From: an uncultured Campylobacter sp.
GTDB taxonomy: Bacteria > Campylobacterota > Campylobacteria > Campylobacterales > Campylobacteraceae
Direction: 5' to 3'
Assembly: GCA_937990735.1 (NCBI GenBank)
Contig: CALKQT010000077.1
Span: 1 to 48,013, forward strand
DNA: 48,013 bases
This document shows, piece after piece, positions 40,035 through 47,940 of this stretch. Below the pieces are notes generated by a model. That model was not told the DNA's origin, ran no database searches, and worked only from the letters and a program-made list of their open reading frames with translations. The translations under genes and the position numbers were made by a program. The number at the start of each line of letters is the position of its first letter. Position 1 is the first letter of the stretch.

Positions 40035-40694
40035 GGATGTTTTGGCCAAGACGAAATTTTAAGTGGCTTCGTTTTGCGCTAAATTTAAAGCCTGAATTTC
40101 AGCGCGCCGCCGTAAACGAGAGCAGACGAGATGAAATTTTACTTTGCAACTTCGGTACGAGGCAAAGTTTGGCGCCCAACGGTAATGAAATTTTATCTCG
40201 CGACGCGGCCAAATTTAACGCACGGTGCGAGATTTCATTCTGCCGAATTAAAGTTTACGCAGACGCGCTAGCTTAAAATTTCGCCGTAAATTTAAAATTT
40301 ATCCGGTGCGTAATTCGTCGATGCGGGATTTTTAGAATTTTAAAATTTTATGCCACGATATGCGCCCGGCTTTGAAATTTTACGAAGCTGAAATTTAAGC
40401 AGTTCCGTTAAACGTCTAAATTTTAAAACTACGGCGGAATGACGGATAGCGGGCGGCAAGCGACGCGCTGTTTGCAGGCGCCGCAAGCAAGCCGTAAATT
40501 TAAAATTTATGCGCGAGCTGAAGTCGCACGCTGCGGATAAAATTTTGCCGCTTGTTTAAACGCTAGACGGGCAAAATTTAAGGCCGCGAAATCCGCGCTG
40601 CAAAACGAGGCTAAAATTTAAAGACGGGCGGCGCATTTAAGCCGCACTAGCAATCTAAATTTAAAAGCGCACCGAGGCGCAATAAAGGAAAAGA
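40035..40694. other. Non-coding gap inside the nos cluster
   Basis: About 660 bases without a credible gene. A 79-codon frame beginning right after nosL is composed of AAATTT-rich sequence with no domain and is rejected. Genes before and after overlap tightly, so this gap is unusual. It could be the site of a lost gene or an expanded intergenic region. AAAGGAAAAG precedes nosY. Confidence 0.5.
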
Positions 40695-41522
40695 ATGAAA
40701 AATTTACTCACCATCGCCGCTTTGGATATCAAAGAATCCTTCCGCTCGCGCTGGTTTTTGCTCTATCTGCTGATCTTTAGCGGGCTCGTGGCGGCGTTTT
40801 TCATCACGGGGGTGACCGACTCGCGCGTACTCGGTTTTAGCGGGCTTTCGCGACTGCTGCTACTGTTTATTCAGATCTGCATCATCATCCTGCCCGTCTT
40901 CGTGCTCGTCACCACCAGCAAGGCGATCCTAGCCGATCGCGACCTAAATATCTTAGAATACCTGCTAAGCTTTCCGATCTCGCAGGCGCAGTATTATTAC
41001 GGCAAGGCGCTGGGAAGGCTGTTTGGAGTGTTCGTACCGATATTTTTGTCGCTGCTGCTTGCGATCGTTTGGGGCGCGATCAAAGGCACGGGCATTCCGT
41101 GGGCGATCTGCCTGCTTTATACGGGGCTGCTTTTTAGCTTATGCGCGGCGTTTTTAGGGATCGCATTTTTGATCTGCGCCGTCTCAAAAAGCCAAGAGAT
41201 GGGGCTTGGGCTCGCGTTTTTCGTCTGGCTTTTCTGCCTTGCGTTTTTGGATCTCGTGCTGATCGGACTGCTCGCAAAAACGGGCGTGAACGAAAATCTG
41301 ATCTTTGCGATCGCCCTAGCAAACCCGATGGAGGACTTCCGCATCGCCGCTATCAGCCTGTTTGATCCCGATCTTGCGGTTATTGGTACGACGGCGTATT
41401 TTATCCTAGATCACTTCGGGCGCGGGCTTTTCATCGCCTTTTCGCTGCTCTATCCGATCGCTCTGGGCGCGGCAAGCCTCGTTTTGGGCTATTTTATCTT
41501 TAGATCGAAGGATTTGGCGTGA
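40695..41522 (+). CDS. nosY: NosY, ABC transporter permease for NosZ maturation
   Basis: 275-residue membrane protein of the ABC-2 permease type with about six membrane segments. The N-terminus LTIAALDIKESFRSRWFLLY and the motif ILADRDLNILEYLLSFPISQAQYYYGK (around residues 75-101) are characteristic of NosY. It should pair with NosF to power transport of a sulfur species or otherwise help NosD assemble CuZ. The gene is separated from nosF by nosL and a 660-base gap, and overlaps the next gene by 4 bases (ATGA). Confidence 0.93.
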   Translation: MKNLLTIAALDIKESFRSRWFLLYLLIFSGLVAAFFITGVTDSRVLGFSGLSRLLLLFIQICIIILPVFVLVTTSKAILADRDLNILEYLLSFPISQAQYYYGKALGRLFGVFVPIFLSLLLAIVWGAIKGTGIPWAICLLYTGLLFSLCAAFLGIAFLICAVSKSQEMGLGLAFFVWLFCLAFLDLVLIGLLAKTGVNENLIFAIALANPMEDFRIAAISLFDPDLAVIGTTAYFILDHFGRGLFIAFSLLYPIALGAASLVLGYFIFRSKDLA

Positions 41523-42157
41523 AATTTCCACTCATTTTAGCGGCATTTATAGCGCTTTGCGGTGCAGCGGAGATGCAAAATTCCGCGGCTCAAAGCTCCG
41601 GCTCGGCACAAAATTTAGGCACGCCTGATAGTACGGGCTCCGACTCGGTGCAGAATTCTAAAAGCGTGCGCGAGATCGCGTGGCTTAAAGACGTAAATCT
41701 CACCTGCGCCAAATACGGCATCGATACTAGCGCGCACCCTGAATTTCGCGCCTATGCAAGGCTTAAAGACGACAGTGCGCTCGCGTTTGCCTCGCCCAAG
41801 GCGATGTTTGCATATTTTTTCGAGGGCGAAAATTTGAGCGGCAATAACGGCGGCGCCTCCGCAGAGGAAAATTTGATGAGCAAAAATCCCGCTAGCCTCA
41901 ATTTCGGCGAGTCAAATTCCACGAACACAAATTTCGGCGGTGCAGAGCTTTACGTCACCGATTACGCAAGCGGCGAAATTTTGCGGGCGCAGGACGCGTT
42001 TTATGTTTTCGGCAGCGTGCTGCAAAGCGCCAGAGGCGACGATCTCATCACGTTTGCGAGATTGCACGACGCGCAGGACTTCATGCGCGAGAAAAAGGGG
42101 CATAAAATTTTGCAGTTTCGAGAAATCTCCGCCAAGCTAATCGATTATCTAAGATGA
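41519..42157 (+). CDS. NosL-like protein lacking the CxxCxM site
   Basis: 212-residue exported protein with a signal peptide (FPLILAAFIALCGAAE). It has the NosL fold pattern: FRAYARLKDDSALAFASPKAMFAYFF, then ELYVTDYASGEILRAQDAFYVFGS and a C-terminal DAQDFMREKKGHKILQFREI. The CxxCxM copper motif is absent; a single Cys remains in LTCAKYG. Two low-complexity insertions (about 17-55 and 100-140) are rich in Asn/Ser/Gly and coincide with AAATTT/AAATTC words in the DNA. It overlaps nosY by 4 bases and ends the nos cluster. It may be a second copper or assembly factor that has lost, or never had, the Cys pair. Confidence 0.75.
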   Translation: MKFPLILAAFIALCGAAEMQNSAAQSSGSAQNLGTPDSTGSDSVQNSKSVREIAWLKDVNLTCAKYGIDTSAHPEFRAYARLKDDSALAFASPKAMFAYFFEGENLSGNNGGASAEENLMSKNPASLNFGESNSTNTNFGGAELYVTDYASGEILRAQDAFYVFGSVLQSARGDDLITFARLHDAQDFMREKKGHKILQFREISAKLIDYLR

Positions 42158-42374
42158 TCGAGCCACTTGGCGAAATTTAAATCCAGCTATTTTAGTATAT
42201 TTTATTCATAAAATTTTATCTTCTATTTTAGTGCGCTATTAAGGGAATTTAAAGCAATTAAAAAATACAATCACGTTAAATTTTATCTATAAGAATTAAA
42301 TAATGTAGTCTTTTAGTATATTTATTGAGGGCTACATTCTCGCTTATTTTTAAAATAAATTTTAAGGAGACGTC
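42158..42374. promoter_or_regulatory. AT-rich control region of cooS
   Basis: Contains a 13-base direct repeat TTTTAGTATATTT at 42190-42202 and 42311-42323. A 7-bp inverted repeat AATGTAG/CTACATT (42302-42308, 42332-42338) flanks the second copy, which contains a TATATT -10-like sequence (42317-42322). TACAAT at 42266-42271 is another candidate. AAGGAG sits before the ATG. This looks like a regulated promoter, but no known regulator site was recognised. Confidence 0.45.
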
Positions 42375-45095
42375 ATGGCAAACGACAAAATCGCAAAACA
42401 AAAAGGCTCACGCAAGAAAGCTTCGACGGATGAAAATTCCGTCACGGATACGGGGGAAAATTCCGCCGCAGATGCGGTCAAAAGCTCCGCCGCGTCCGTT
42501 TTTGATAAAAGCACAAATAGCGCTCAAAATTCCGCCGCAAATTCTATGACTTCCGCCTCACATGCTCGCGACAAAATTTCTAAAAATCGCGCCGCAGGCG
42601 AGAATTCCTGCGACGAGTGCGACTGCGAAGCTAAAAATTCCGCACCGAGTTACGATGATAGCGCAAGCTCTGCTTCAAGCACGAACTTTGCGGCGCACTC
42701 AAGCACTCAAAGCGCAGGCAACGCTAAAAAATCCGCGATAGGCTCTACGACAAATTCTATGGCTGATTCTTTGACAAATTCCATCTCAAATCCTGCGAAG
42801 AGCCCAAGCAGCGAAGACCACTTCTCTTGCTCGCACGAGCATAGCGATAGCTCCGCAATCCACTCGCATCTACACGACGAAGATCTTGCGACCCACTCGC
42901 ACGATCAAGAAGAAAACCTCGCAGCTTATTTGCACGAATACGGCGCAAATTCTTTGACGTCTTCGCATGAGCACGACGAGAATTCCGCCATCAGCTCGCA
43001 CGAGCACGATAAACATTGCCATGATCACAAACCCCACTCTCATCGCGCGATTATCGGATTTGACGAGCACGGCATCCCAAAAGTTTTAGTGCCCGCAGAG
43101 GCTAGTCCTCACACGCATAAAGACGCGCAGGGCAATCTTTTCGAGCATTTTCACGAGGCGGAATTTACAGCGGATTATATGAAAGCGGTGCTTGAATACA
43201 AAAAGACCTTCCCTACAAAGCAAGAAGTACTTGAGAAAACCCCTGATCCCGCCGTGCGCGAAATGATGCTTAGGATGGAGCAGATCGGCGTAGATACGGC
43301 GTTTGATCGCTTTGATAAACAGATGCCTATGTGTAGTTATGGACTTAGCGGGGTATGCTGTAAGATCTGTAATATGGGACCTTGCAAAATTACTAAAAAG
43401 GCCGATCGCGGCACTTGCGGTGCAGACGCCGATCTCATCGTATCGCGCAACCTACTGCGTCAAGTAGCTGCGGGCGTAGCTCAACACGGCGCGCACGCCA
43501 GAGAGCTTCTGCTGTCGCTAAAATGGGCGGCGCAGGGGAAATTAGATCTGCCCATAATAGGCGAATACAAAATCATCAATACCGCCAAAGCCTTTGGAAT
43601 TCCAACTGAAGGCAGAGAATTAAAAGAAGTAGCGATTGAACTTGCCGATACGCTTTTAACAGATCTTTCGCAAAGTAGCGGCGAGTATAAAACCATCACT
43701 GCGCTCGCACCCAAGGAGCGTCAAGAGGTATGGCGCAAGCTGGATATCTTGCCGATTAGTGCGTATAACGAAGTCTTTGAGGCGTATCACCGAACGGGTG
43801 TAGGCACGGACGGAGACTGGCGCAGCGTAATGCAGCATCTTTTGCGCTGCGGGCTTGCTTTTACATTCACTGGCGTAGTGGCTGCAAATATCGCTACAGA
43901 TGCGCTATTTGGAGTAGGAGATCGCGTAACTTCCAAAAGCAATATGGGCGCGCTTAAAAAAGGCTGGGTCAATATCGCCGTGCACGGACATCTGCCGACA
44001 TTGGTAAGCCTAATAGTGGAGATCGGAAATTCTAAAGAGTACCAAGACAAGGCTCGCACAATAGGCGCGCAGGGGATCGCATTTTACGGCGTGTGCTGTT
44101 CTGGGCTATCGGCGATGTATCGCAACTGGGGCGTCGTGCCGCTCTCAAACGCCGTAACTGCCGAACTCGTCATAGGCACGGGAGCGCTTGATCTTTGGGT
44201 CGCCGATGTCCAAGATGTCTATCCTGCGATCATGGATGTAGCTAACTGCTTCCAGACCAAGGTCGTTACCACAAGCTCATCAGCTAGGCTTCCCGGAGCC
44301 GAGCATATAGGCTACGATCACCACCATAGCAATATTGCCGAGACTAGGAATTTAGCGCGTAAAATTCTAGACCGCGCATTGCAATCTCACGAAAAGCGCA
44401 AGGGACTACCGGTATATATCCCGCCGTATGAAGTCGAGGCCGAAGTGGGCTTTTCGGTAGAATTCGTCCATAAGCACTACGGCGGCATGGAGCCGTTAGC
44501 GCACGCGCTAAAAAGCGGTGAAATTTTAGGCATCGTAAATATGGTCGGCTGCACCAATCCTAAAGTGCCTTATGAGCGCGCTATCATAGATGTCGCACAA
44601 ACCCTAATCGAAAATAACGTCCTAATCCTAACTAACGGCTGCGCGTCGTTTCCGCTAATGAAGCTGGGCTTTTGCCAAAAAAGCGCGTATAAAAAAGCAG
44701 GCGCGTCGCTGCGGGCGTTTTTAGAAAAGGATGAGCTTCCGCCGGTATGGCACGTGGGTGAGTGTATCGATAATACCCGCTCCAGCGGAATTTTCGCAGG
44801 TATCGCAGGGGTGCTAGACAAAAATCTCTACGAGCTGCCGCTTGCCTTCACCTCTCCCGAGTGGGCGAACGAAAAGGGCGTCGATGCCTCGCTCGGATTC
44901 CGTCTAATGGGCATCGACTCGTATCACTGCGTCGAGTATCAAATCCACGGCTCCGCAAACGTCATACACTTTTTCAAAGAGGGCACCAGGCGGGCGCTTG
45001 GCTCTGTGATGCACGTAGATACCGATCCGGTCGCACTTGCGCTAAAAATGGTAAGCGACATGCGCTTAAAACGCAAAGCCCTAGGCTGGCAATAG
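42375..45095 (+). CDS. cooS: Ni-dependent carbon monoxide dehydrogenase with His-rich N-terminal extension
   Basis: 906-residue protein. The catalytic core (about residues 265-906) is a CooS-type anaerobic CODH, oxidising CO to CO2 at a Ni-Fe-S C-cluster. MCSYGLSGVCCKICNMGPC (near 318) and GTCGAD give the bridging and B-cluster cysteines. YGVCCSGLSAM, GYDHHHSN, MVGCTNPK, TNGCASFPL and HVGECIDNTR fit the active-site region. CooS is usually about 620-640 residues. Here some 265 extra residues precede the core: first Ser/Ala/Asn low complexity with a CDECDC motif, then about 115 residues with about 23 His (HSHLHDEDLATHSHD style), likely nickel-binding. No cooC, cooF or cooJ is seen in the window. 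It has its own promoter region and terminator. Confidence 0.95.
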   Translation: MANDKIAKQKGSRKKASTDENSVTDTGENSAADAVKSSAASVFDKSTNSAQNSAANSMTSASHARDKISKNRAAGENSCDECDCEAKNSAPSYDDSASSASSTNFAAHSSTQSAGNAKKSAIGSTTNSMADSLTNSISNPAKSPSSEDHFSCSHEHSDSSAIHSHLHDEDLATHSHDQEENLAAYLHEYGANSLTSSHEHDENSAISSHEHDKHCHDHKPHSHRAIIGFDEHGIPKVLVPAEASPHTHKDAQGNLFEHFHEAEFTADYMKAVLEYKKTFPTKQEVLEKTPDPAVREMMLRMEQIGVDTAFDRFDKQMPMCSYGLSGVCCKICNMGPCKITKKADRGTCGADADLIVSRNLLRQVAAGVAQHGAHARELLLSLKWAAQGKLDLPIIGEYKIINTAKAFGIPTEGRELKEVAIELADTLLTDLSQSSGEYKTITALAPKERQEVWRKLDILPISAYNEVFEAYHRTGVGTDGDWRSVMQHLLRCGLAFTFTGVVAANIATDALFGVGDRVTSKSNMGALKKGWVNIAVHGHLPTLVSLIVEIGNSKEYQDKARTIGAQGIAFYGVCCSGLSAMYRNWGVVPLSNAVTAELVIGTGALDLWVADVQDVYPAIMDVANCFQTKVVTTSSSARLPGAEHIGYDHHHSNIAETRNLARKILDRALQSHEKRKGLPVYIPPYEVEAEVGFSVEFVHKHYGGMEPLAHALKSGEILGIVNMVGCTNPKVPYERAIIDVAQTLIENNVLILTNGCASFPLMKLGFCQKSAYKKAGASLRAFLEKDELPPVWHVGECIDNTRSSGIFAGIAGVLDKNLYELPLAFTSPEWANEKGVDASLGFRLMGIDSYHCVEYQIHGSANVIHFFKEGTRRALGSVMHVDTDPVALALKMVSDMRLKRKALGWQ

Positions 45096-45108
45096 CGACG
45101 ACGGATTC

Positions 45109-45139
45109 ATTTCGCATCGCATTTTAAGCGATGCGAAAT
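45109..45139 (+). terminator. Terminator of cooS
   Basis: ATTTCGCATCGC (45109-45120) and GCGATGCGAAAT (45128-45139) form a perfect 12-bp stem with loop ATTTTAA, 14 bases past the cooS stop. Strong stem with a weak T run. Confidence 0.7.
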
Positions 45140-45642
45140 TTCATGATAAAATTTAACCTCTCGCAGGCAAATAAAATCCCACAGCCAAACGGCAAGTAAA
45201 ATTCTACGACTAAGTGGCTAGCAAAACCAGGGTCAAATAAAGATAAAATTTTCGCGCAGCATCCGTTCGTGGAATTTTAAATCAAATCTTCAAATCCTGC
45301 ATAAAATTTCGCCGCGCGCCGCATCTGCTGCTAAATAGGTGGAATTTAGCCGGGCAAAATTCCGCCATCAGGCTCAAGTCTATCTTTCGCGAACGGATGA
45401 AATTTTAAAATTCCATCTCGCCGTAAATTTCGTAGACGCTCATCTGAAATCCACAAGCTAAATTTTGCTAAAAGCCTTATTGCGCGGAGCTGTACGCCAT
45501 TAAATTCGCCCGCGTATATGAAAGCCGAAATCATAAAAATTTAATATGATATGTGCTAAAATGCCACATCTGTTTAAGGATTTAGATGTATAAATCAAAG
45601 CCGCTGCAGCCACTGCGCCATCATCGGCAGAAGACATCGTGC
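45140..45642. other. Intergenic region downstream of cooS
   Basis: No gene supported. AAATTT-rich sequence. It may include the unrecognisable front part of the substrate-binding-protein pseudogene that becomes readable at 45643. Confidence 0.45.
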
Positions 45643-45883
45643 GAGGCGGAGGCACTGCTGTCAAGTCCTGCGTTTCGCAGCTTGAGACGGTGCGGCAAAA
45701 GCGCGTCTATGCTGCGCCTGCAAACATTTTCGGACGGGACCGCACGGGCGCGATGACGTCACTACAAATCTTGCAGGCGGCTAAAATTTTCATCCGGATC
45801 TTTTCTGAAATATTGATCTCGGGGCTATCACGAAGGAATTTTGCCGCAAGCCTTTCGCCTACGAGCTAGAGGGTGGAATATAA
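45643..45883 (+). pseudogene. Remnant of an iron/siderophore ABC substrate-binding protein (C-terminal part)
   Basis: Joining three reading frames gives a typical C-terminus of a FepB-type binding protein. Frame one (45643-45684) reads ALLSSPAFRSL. A one-base loss near 45684 shifts to ETVRQKRVYAAP, then ANIFGRDRTGAMTS and LQILQAAKIF (to 45790). A second one-base loss in the T run at 45787-45790 shifts to HPDLF, an in-frame TGA at 45806, then NIDLGAITKEFCRKPFAYE, ending at TAA 45881-45883. The pattern (RVYxxP, LQILxAAKxFHPDLF, NID, F) is that of siderophore-type binding proteins. It lies directly upstream of the matching permease and ATPase genes, which supports the call. The front of the gene is missing or eroded. 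Confidence 0.7.
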
Positions 45884-45968
45884 AGCGGAATTTTAAGCGG
45901 GTTTCAACGAGGCGAAATTTCAAAGATTAAATTTAAGACAAAATATAAAATTTAAAGCAAGGGAAGGT

Positions 45969-46961
45969 ATGAAAAATTTTAAATTTATGCTCGTGCTGCT
46001 GATACTGGCGACGATCGCGACGATCGCGATATCGCTTTGCATAGGGCGCTTCGGCCTAAGCATTGACGAGGTTTTAAAAGCGCTTAGCGGCGGCGAAGTA
46101 GCGCAAAACGTCCACAACGTCGTTATGGATGTGCGCCTGCCGCGCATCATCGCCGCGGTGCTCGTGGGTGCGGCGCTGGGCATCAGCGGCACGGCGTATC
46201 AGGGCGTCTTTAAAAACCAGCTCGTCTCGCCTGATCTTTTAGGCGTGAGCGCCGGAGCTTGCGTGGGCGCAGCGATCGCGATCCTGCTTGATCTAAATAT
46301 CCTTTTAATCCAGCTTTTCGCCTTTGTTTTCGGGCTCGCGGCGGTTTGCATTACGCTTCTGATCACGCGCGCGCTGCGTTCGAGCGCCACCATAATGCTC
46401 GTGCTTGCGGGCATCATCGTAAGCGGTCTAATGGGCGCGCTGATCGGATTTTTAAAATTTATGGCTGATCCCGAGACGAAGCTTGCGGACATCGTGTATT
46501 GGCAGCTAGGAAGCCTCGCGAAGGTCGATCCTAGCGTACTAACGATGATAGCGCCGGTGATGGGAGTTTGTATCGCGGTTTTAGTGCTGATGAGCTACCG
46601 CATAAACGTCCTATCCATGGGCGATGCGACCGCGGCGAAGCTCGGCGTAAACGTCGTGCTGGAGCGAGGCATCATCATCGTCTGCGCGACGCTGCTAACC
46701 GCAAGCAGCGTGTGTATCAGCGGCATAGTCGCGTGGGTGGGGCTTTTGATGCCGCATCTAACGCGCATGATCGTGGGCGTGAGCAATACCAAGGCGATCC
46801 CCGCGAGCATATTTTTAAGCGCGATCTTCGTGCTCATCGTAGACGACGTAGCGCGCAGCATAAATCAAAGCGAGATCCCGCTGGGGGTGCTTACGGGCTT
46901 TATCGGCACGCTATTTTTTATATTCATCCTGCTTAAAAACAAAAGGAAGCTAAATGGTTAG
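45969..46961 (+). CDS. FecCD-type ABC transporter permease (iron/siderophore or corrinoid)
   Basis: 330-residue inner-membrane permease of the FecCD family with about 9-10 membrane segments. Family hallmarks are the VRLPRIIAAVLVGAALGISG segment (about 55-74), YQGVFKNQLVSPDLLGVSAGA (about 77-97), and the coupling region ISGIVAWVGLLMPHLTRMIVG (near 251-271). It imports an iron-siderophore, haem or cobalamin-type ligand with the ATPase encoded next. The usual third component, a periplasmic binding protein, is present only as a pseudogene immediately upstream. The substrate is therefore undetermined, and the transporter may depend on a binding protein encoded elsewhere. AAGGGAAGG precedes the ATG. 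It overlaps the ATPase gene by 8 bases. Confidence 0.93.
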   Translation: MKNFKFMLVLLILATIATIAISLCIGRFGLSIDEVLKALSGGEVAQNVHNVVMDVRLPRIIAAVLVGAALGISGTAYQGVFKNQLVSPDLLGVSAGACVGAAIAILLDLNILLIQLFAFVFGLAAVCITLLITRALRSSATIMLVLAGIIVSGLMGALIGFLKFMADPETKLADIVYWQLGSLAKVDPSVLTMIAPVMGVCIAVLVLMSYRINVLSMGDATAAKLGVNVVLERGIIIVCATLLTASSVCISGIVAWVGLLMPHLTRMIVGVSNTKAIPASIFLSAIFVLIVDDVARSINQSEIPLGVLTGFIGTLFFIFILLKNKRKLNG

Positions 46962-47730
46962 GATCGAGAGCTTAGACTTCGGCTACGTAAAATCCGCCCC
47001 TCTGACGCTGCACAACGTGAATTTCAATCTCGAAGCGGGCGCGATGCTAACGATTTTGGGGCAAAACGGCGCAGGCAAATCGACGCTTTTAAATTTAATT
47101 AGCGGCACGCTTACGCCCCTGCGCGGTAAAATTTCAATTGACGGCAAGGATATGGCGAGCCTCAGCGCCAAAGGACGCGCCGAGATCATCGGCTACGTCT
47201 CGCAAAGCGAGGTCTGCGAGTACGACTACAGCGTCTTTGAGTACGTCCTGATGGGACGCACGGCGCATATCGGGATCTTTTCGCAGCCGAGCGAAAACGA
47301 CTACAAGCTCGCGCAGTACTACATGAAAATGCTTGAAATTTGGCACCTAAAAGACAAGATCATCACGCGCCTAAGCGGCGGTCAGAGGCAGATGGCGTCC
47401 ATCGCGCGCGCCCTTTGCAGCGAGCCCAAGATCGTGATCTTCGACGAGCCCACCTCGGCGTTAGACTTTGCCAACCAATACAAATTCCTCCGCGCCACAA
47501 AAGAGCTTCTCAAAAACGGCTACACCGTAGTTTTAGCCACGCACAATCCCGACTTCGCACTGCTTTTGGGCGGATACGTCGCGCTCGTAAAAGGCGGCGG
47601 CGAGGTCGCATACGGCAAGGCCGAGCAGATCATAAAAAGCGAAATTTTAAGCAAGCTATACGATCTGAAGCTCGACGTCAGCTACAACGAAAAGGTCGGC
47701 AGGGTGTGTTGCTTGACGTATCCGTTTTGA
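46954..47730 (+). CDS. ABC transporter ATPase of the iron/siderophore (FecE) type
   Basis: 258-residue ABC ATPase. Walker A is GQNGAGKSTLL (about 36-46), the signature LSGGQRQMASIARAL (about 136-150), Walker B KIVIFDEPTSALD (about 157-169), and the H-loop ATHNPDFA. The Q-loop SQSEVCEYDYSVFEYVLMGR, with its VLMGRTAHI stretch, is typical of FecE/BtuD-class proteins for iron complexes, haem or B12. It energises the permease encoded just before, with which it overlaps by 8 bases. A rho-independent terminator candidate lies about 180 bases beyond the stop. Confidence 0.94.
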   Translation: MVRIESLDFGYVKSAPLTLHNVNFNLEAGAMLTILGQNGAGKSTLLNLISGTLTPLRGKISIDGKDMASLSAKGRAEIIGYVSQSEVCEYDYSVFEYVLMGRTAHIGIFSQPSENDYKLAQYYMKMLEIWHLKDKIITRLSGGQRQMASIARALCSEPKIVIFDEPTSALDFANQYKFLRATKELLKNGYTVVLATHNPDFALLLGGYVALVKGGGEVAYGKAEQIIKSEILSKLYDLKLDVSYNEKVGRVCCLTYPF

Positions 47731-47735
47731 TCCTA

Positions 47736-47808
47736 ACTTCGCGGACGAGCACAGCTCGTCCTTGCGACGGGGAGCTTCGCTCCCTCGACCCACCTAAAGT
47801 TTCAGAAA
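47736..47808. repeat. Hairpin-bearing intergenic repeat, copy 1
   Basis: A 73-base unit that recurs at 47941-48013 with only about four mismatches, clustered in the first hairpin. It contains two stems: GGACGAGC/GCTCGTCC (47743-47750 with 47754-47761) and GGGAGC/GCTCCC (47770-47775 with 47779-47784). The unit ends in CTAAAGTTTCAGAAA. It begins just after the ATPase stop and could help end transcription. Confidence 0.8.
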
Positions 47809-47909
47809 TTTTGCTGCGTAAAATTTTAAAATTTTGTGGTTTGACTTCTCGATCGAACAAGGTCCGAGCCTGCGAGTAGGGCTCTGCCCCACGCCCCGCT
47901 AAAGTTACG

Positions 47910-47931
47910 GCAGGCTAGCGCCTGCATTTTT
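47910..47931 (+). terminator. Rho-independent terminator candidate
   Basis: GCAGGC (47910-47915), loop TAGC, GCCTGC (47920-47925), then ATTTTT. A compact GC stem with a T run, about 180 bases after the ABC ATPase gene on the same strand. Confidence 0.55.
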
Positions 47932-47940
47932 ATCGGTTTT

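Noticed and set aside
40037..40276. 79-codon frame right after nosL
   Set aside because: Reads through RAATTY-rich spacer, no family resemblance. The Cys/Arg/Phe-rich sequence looks random.
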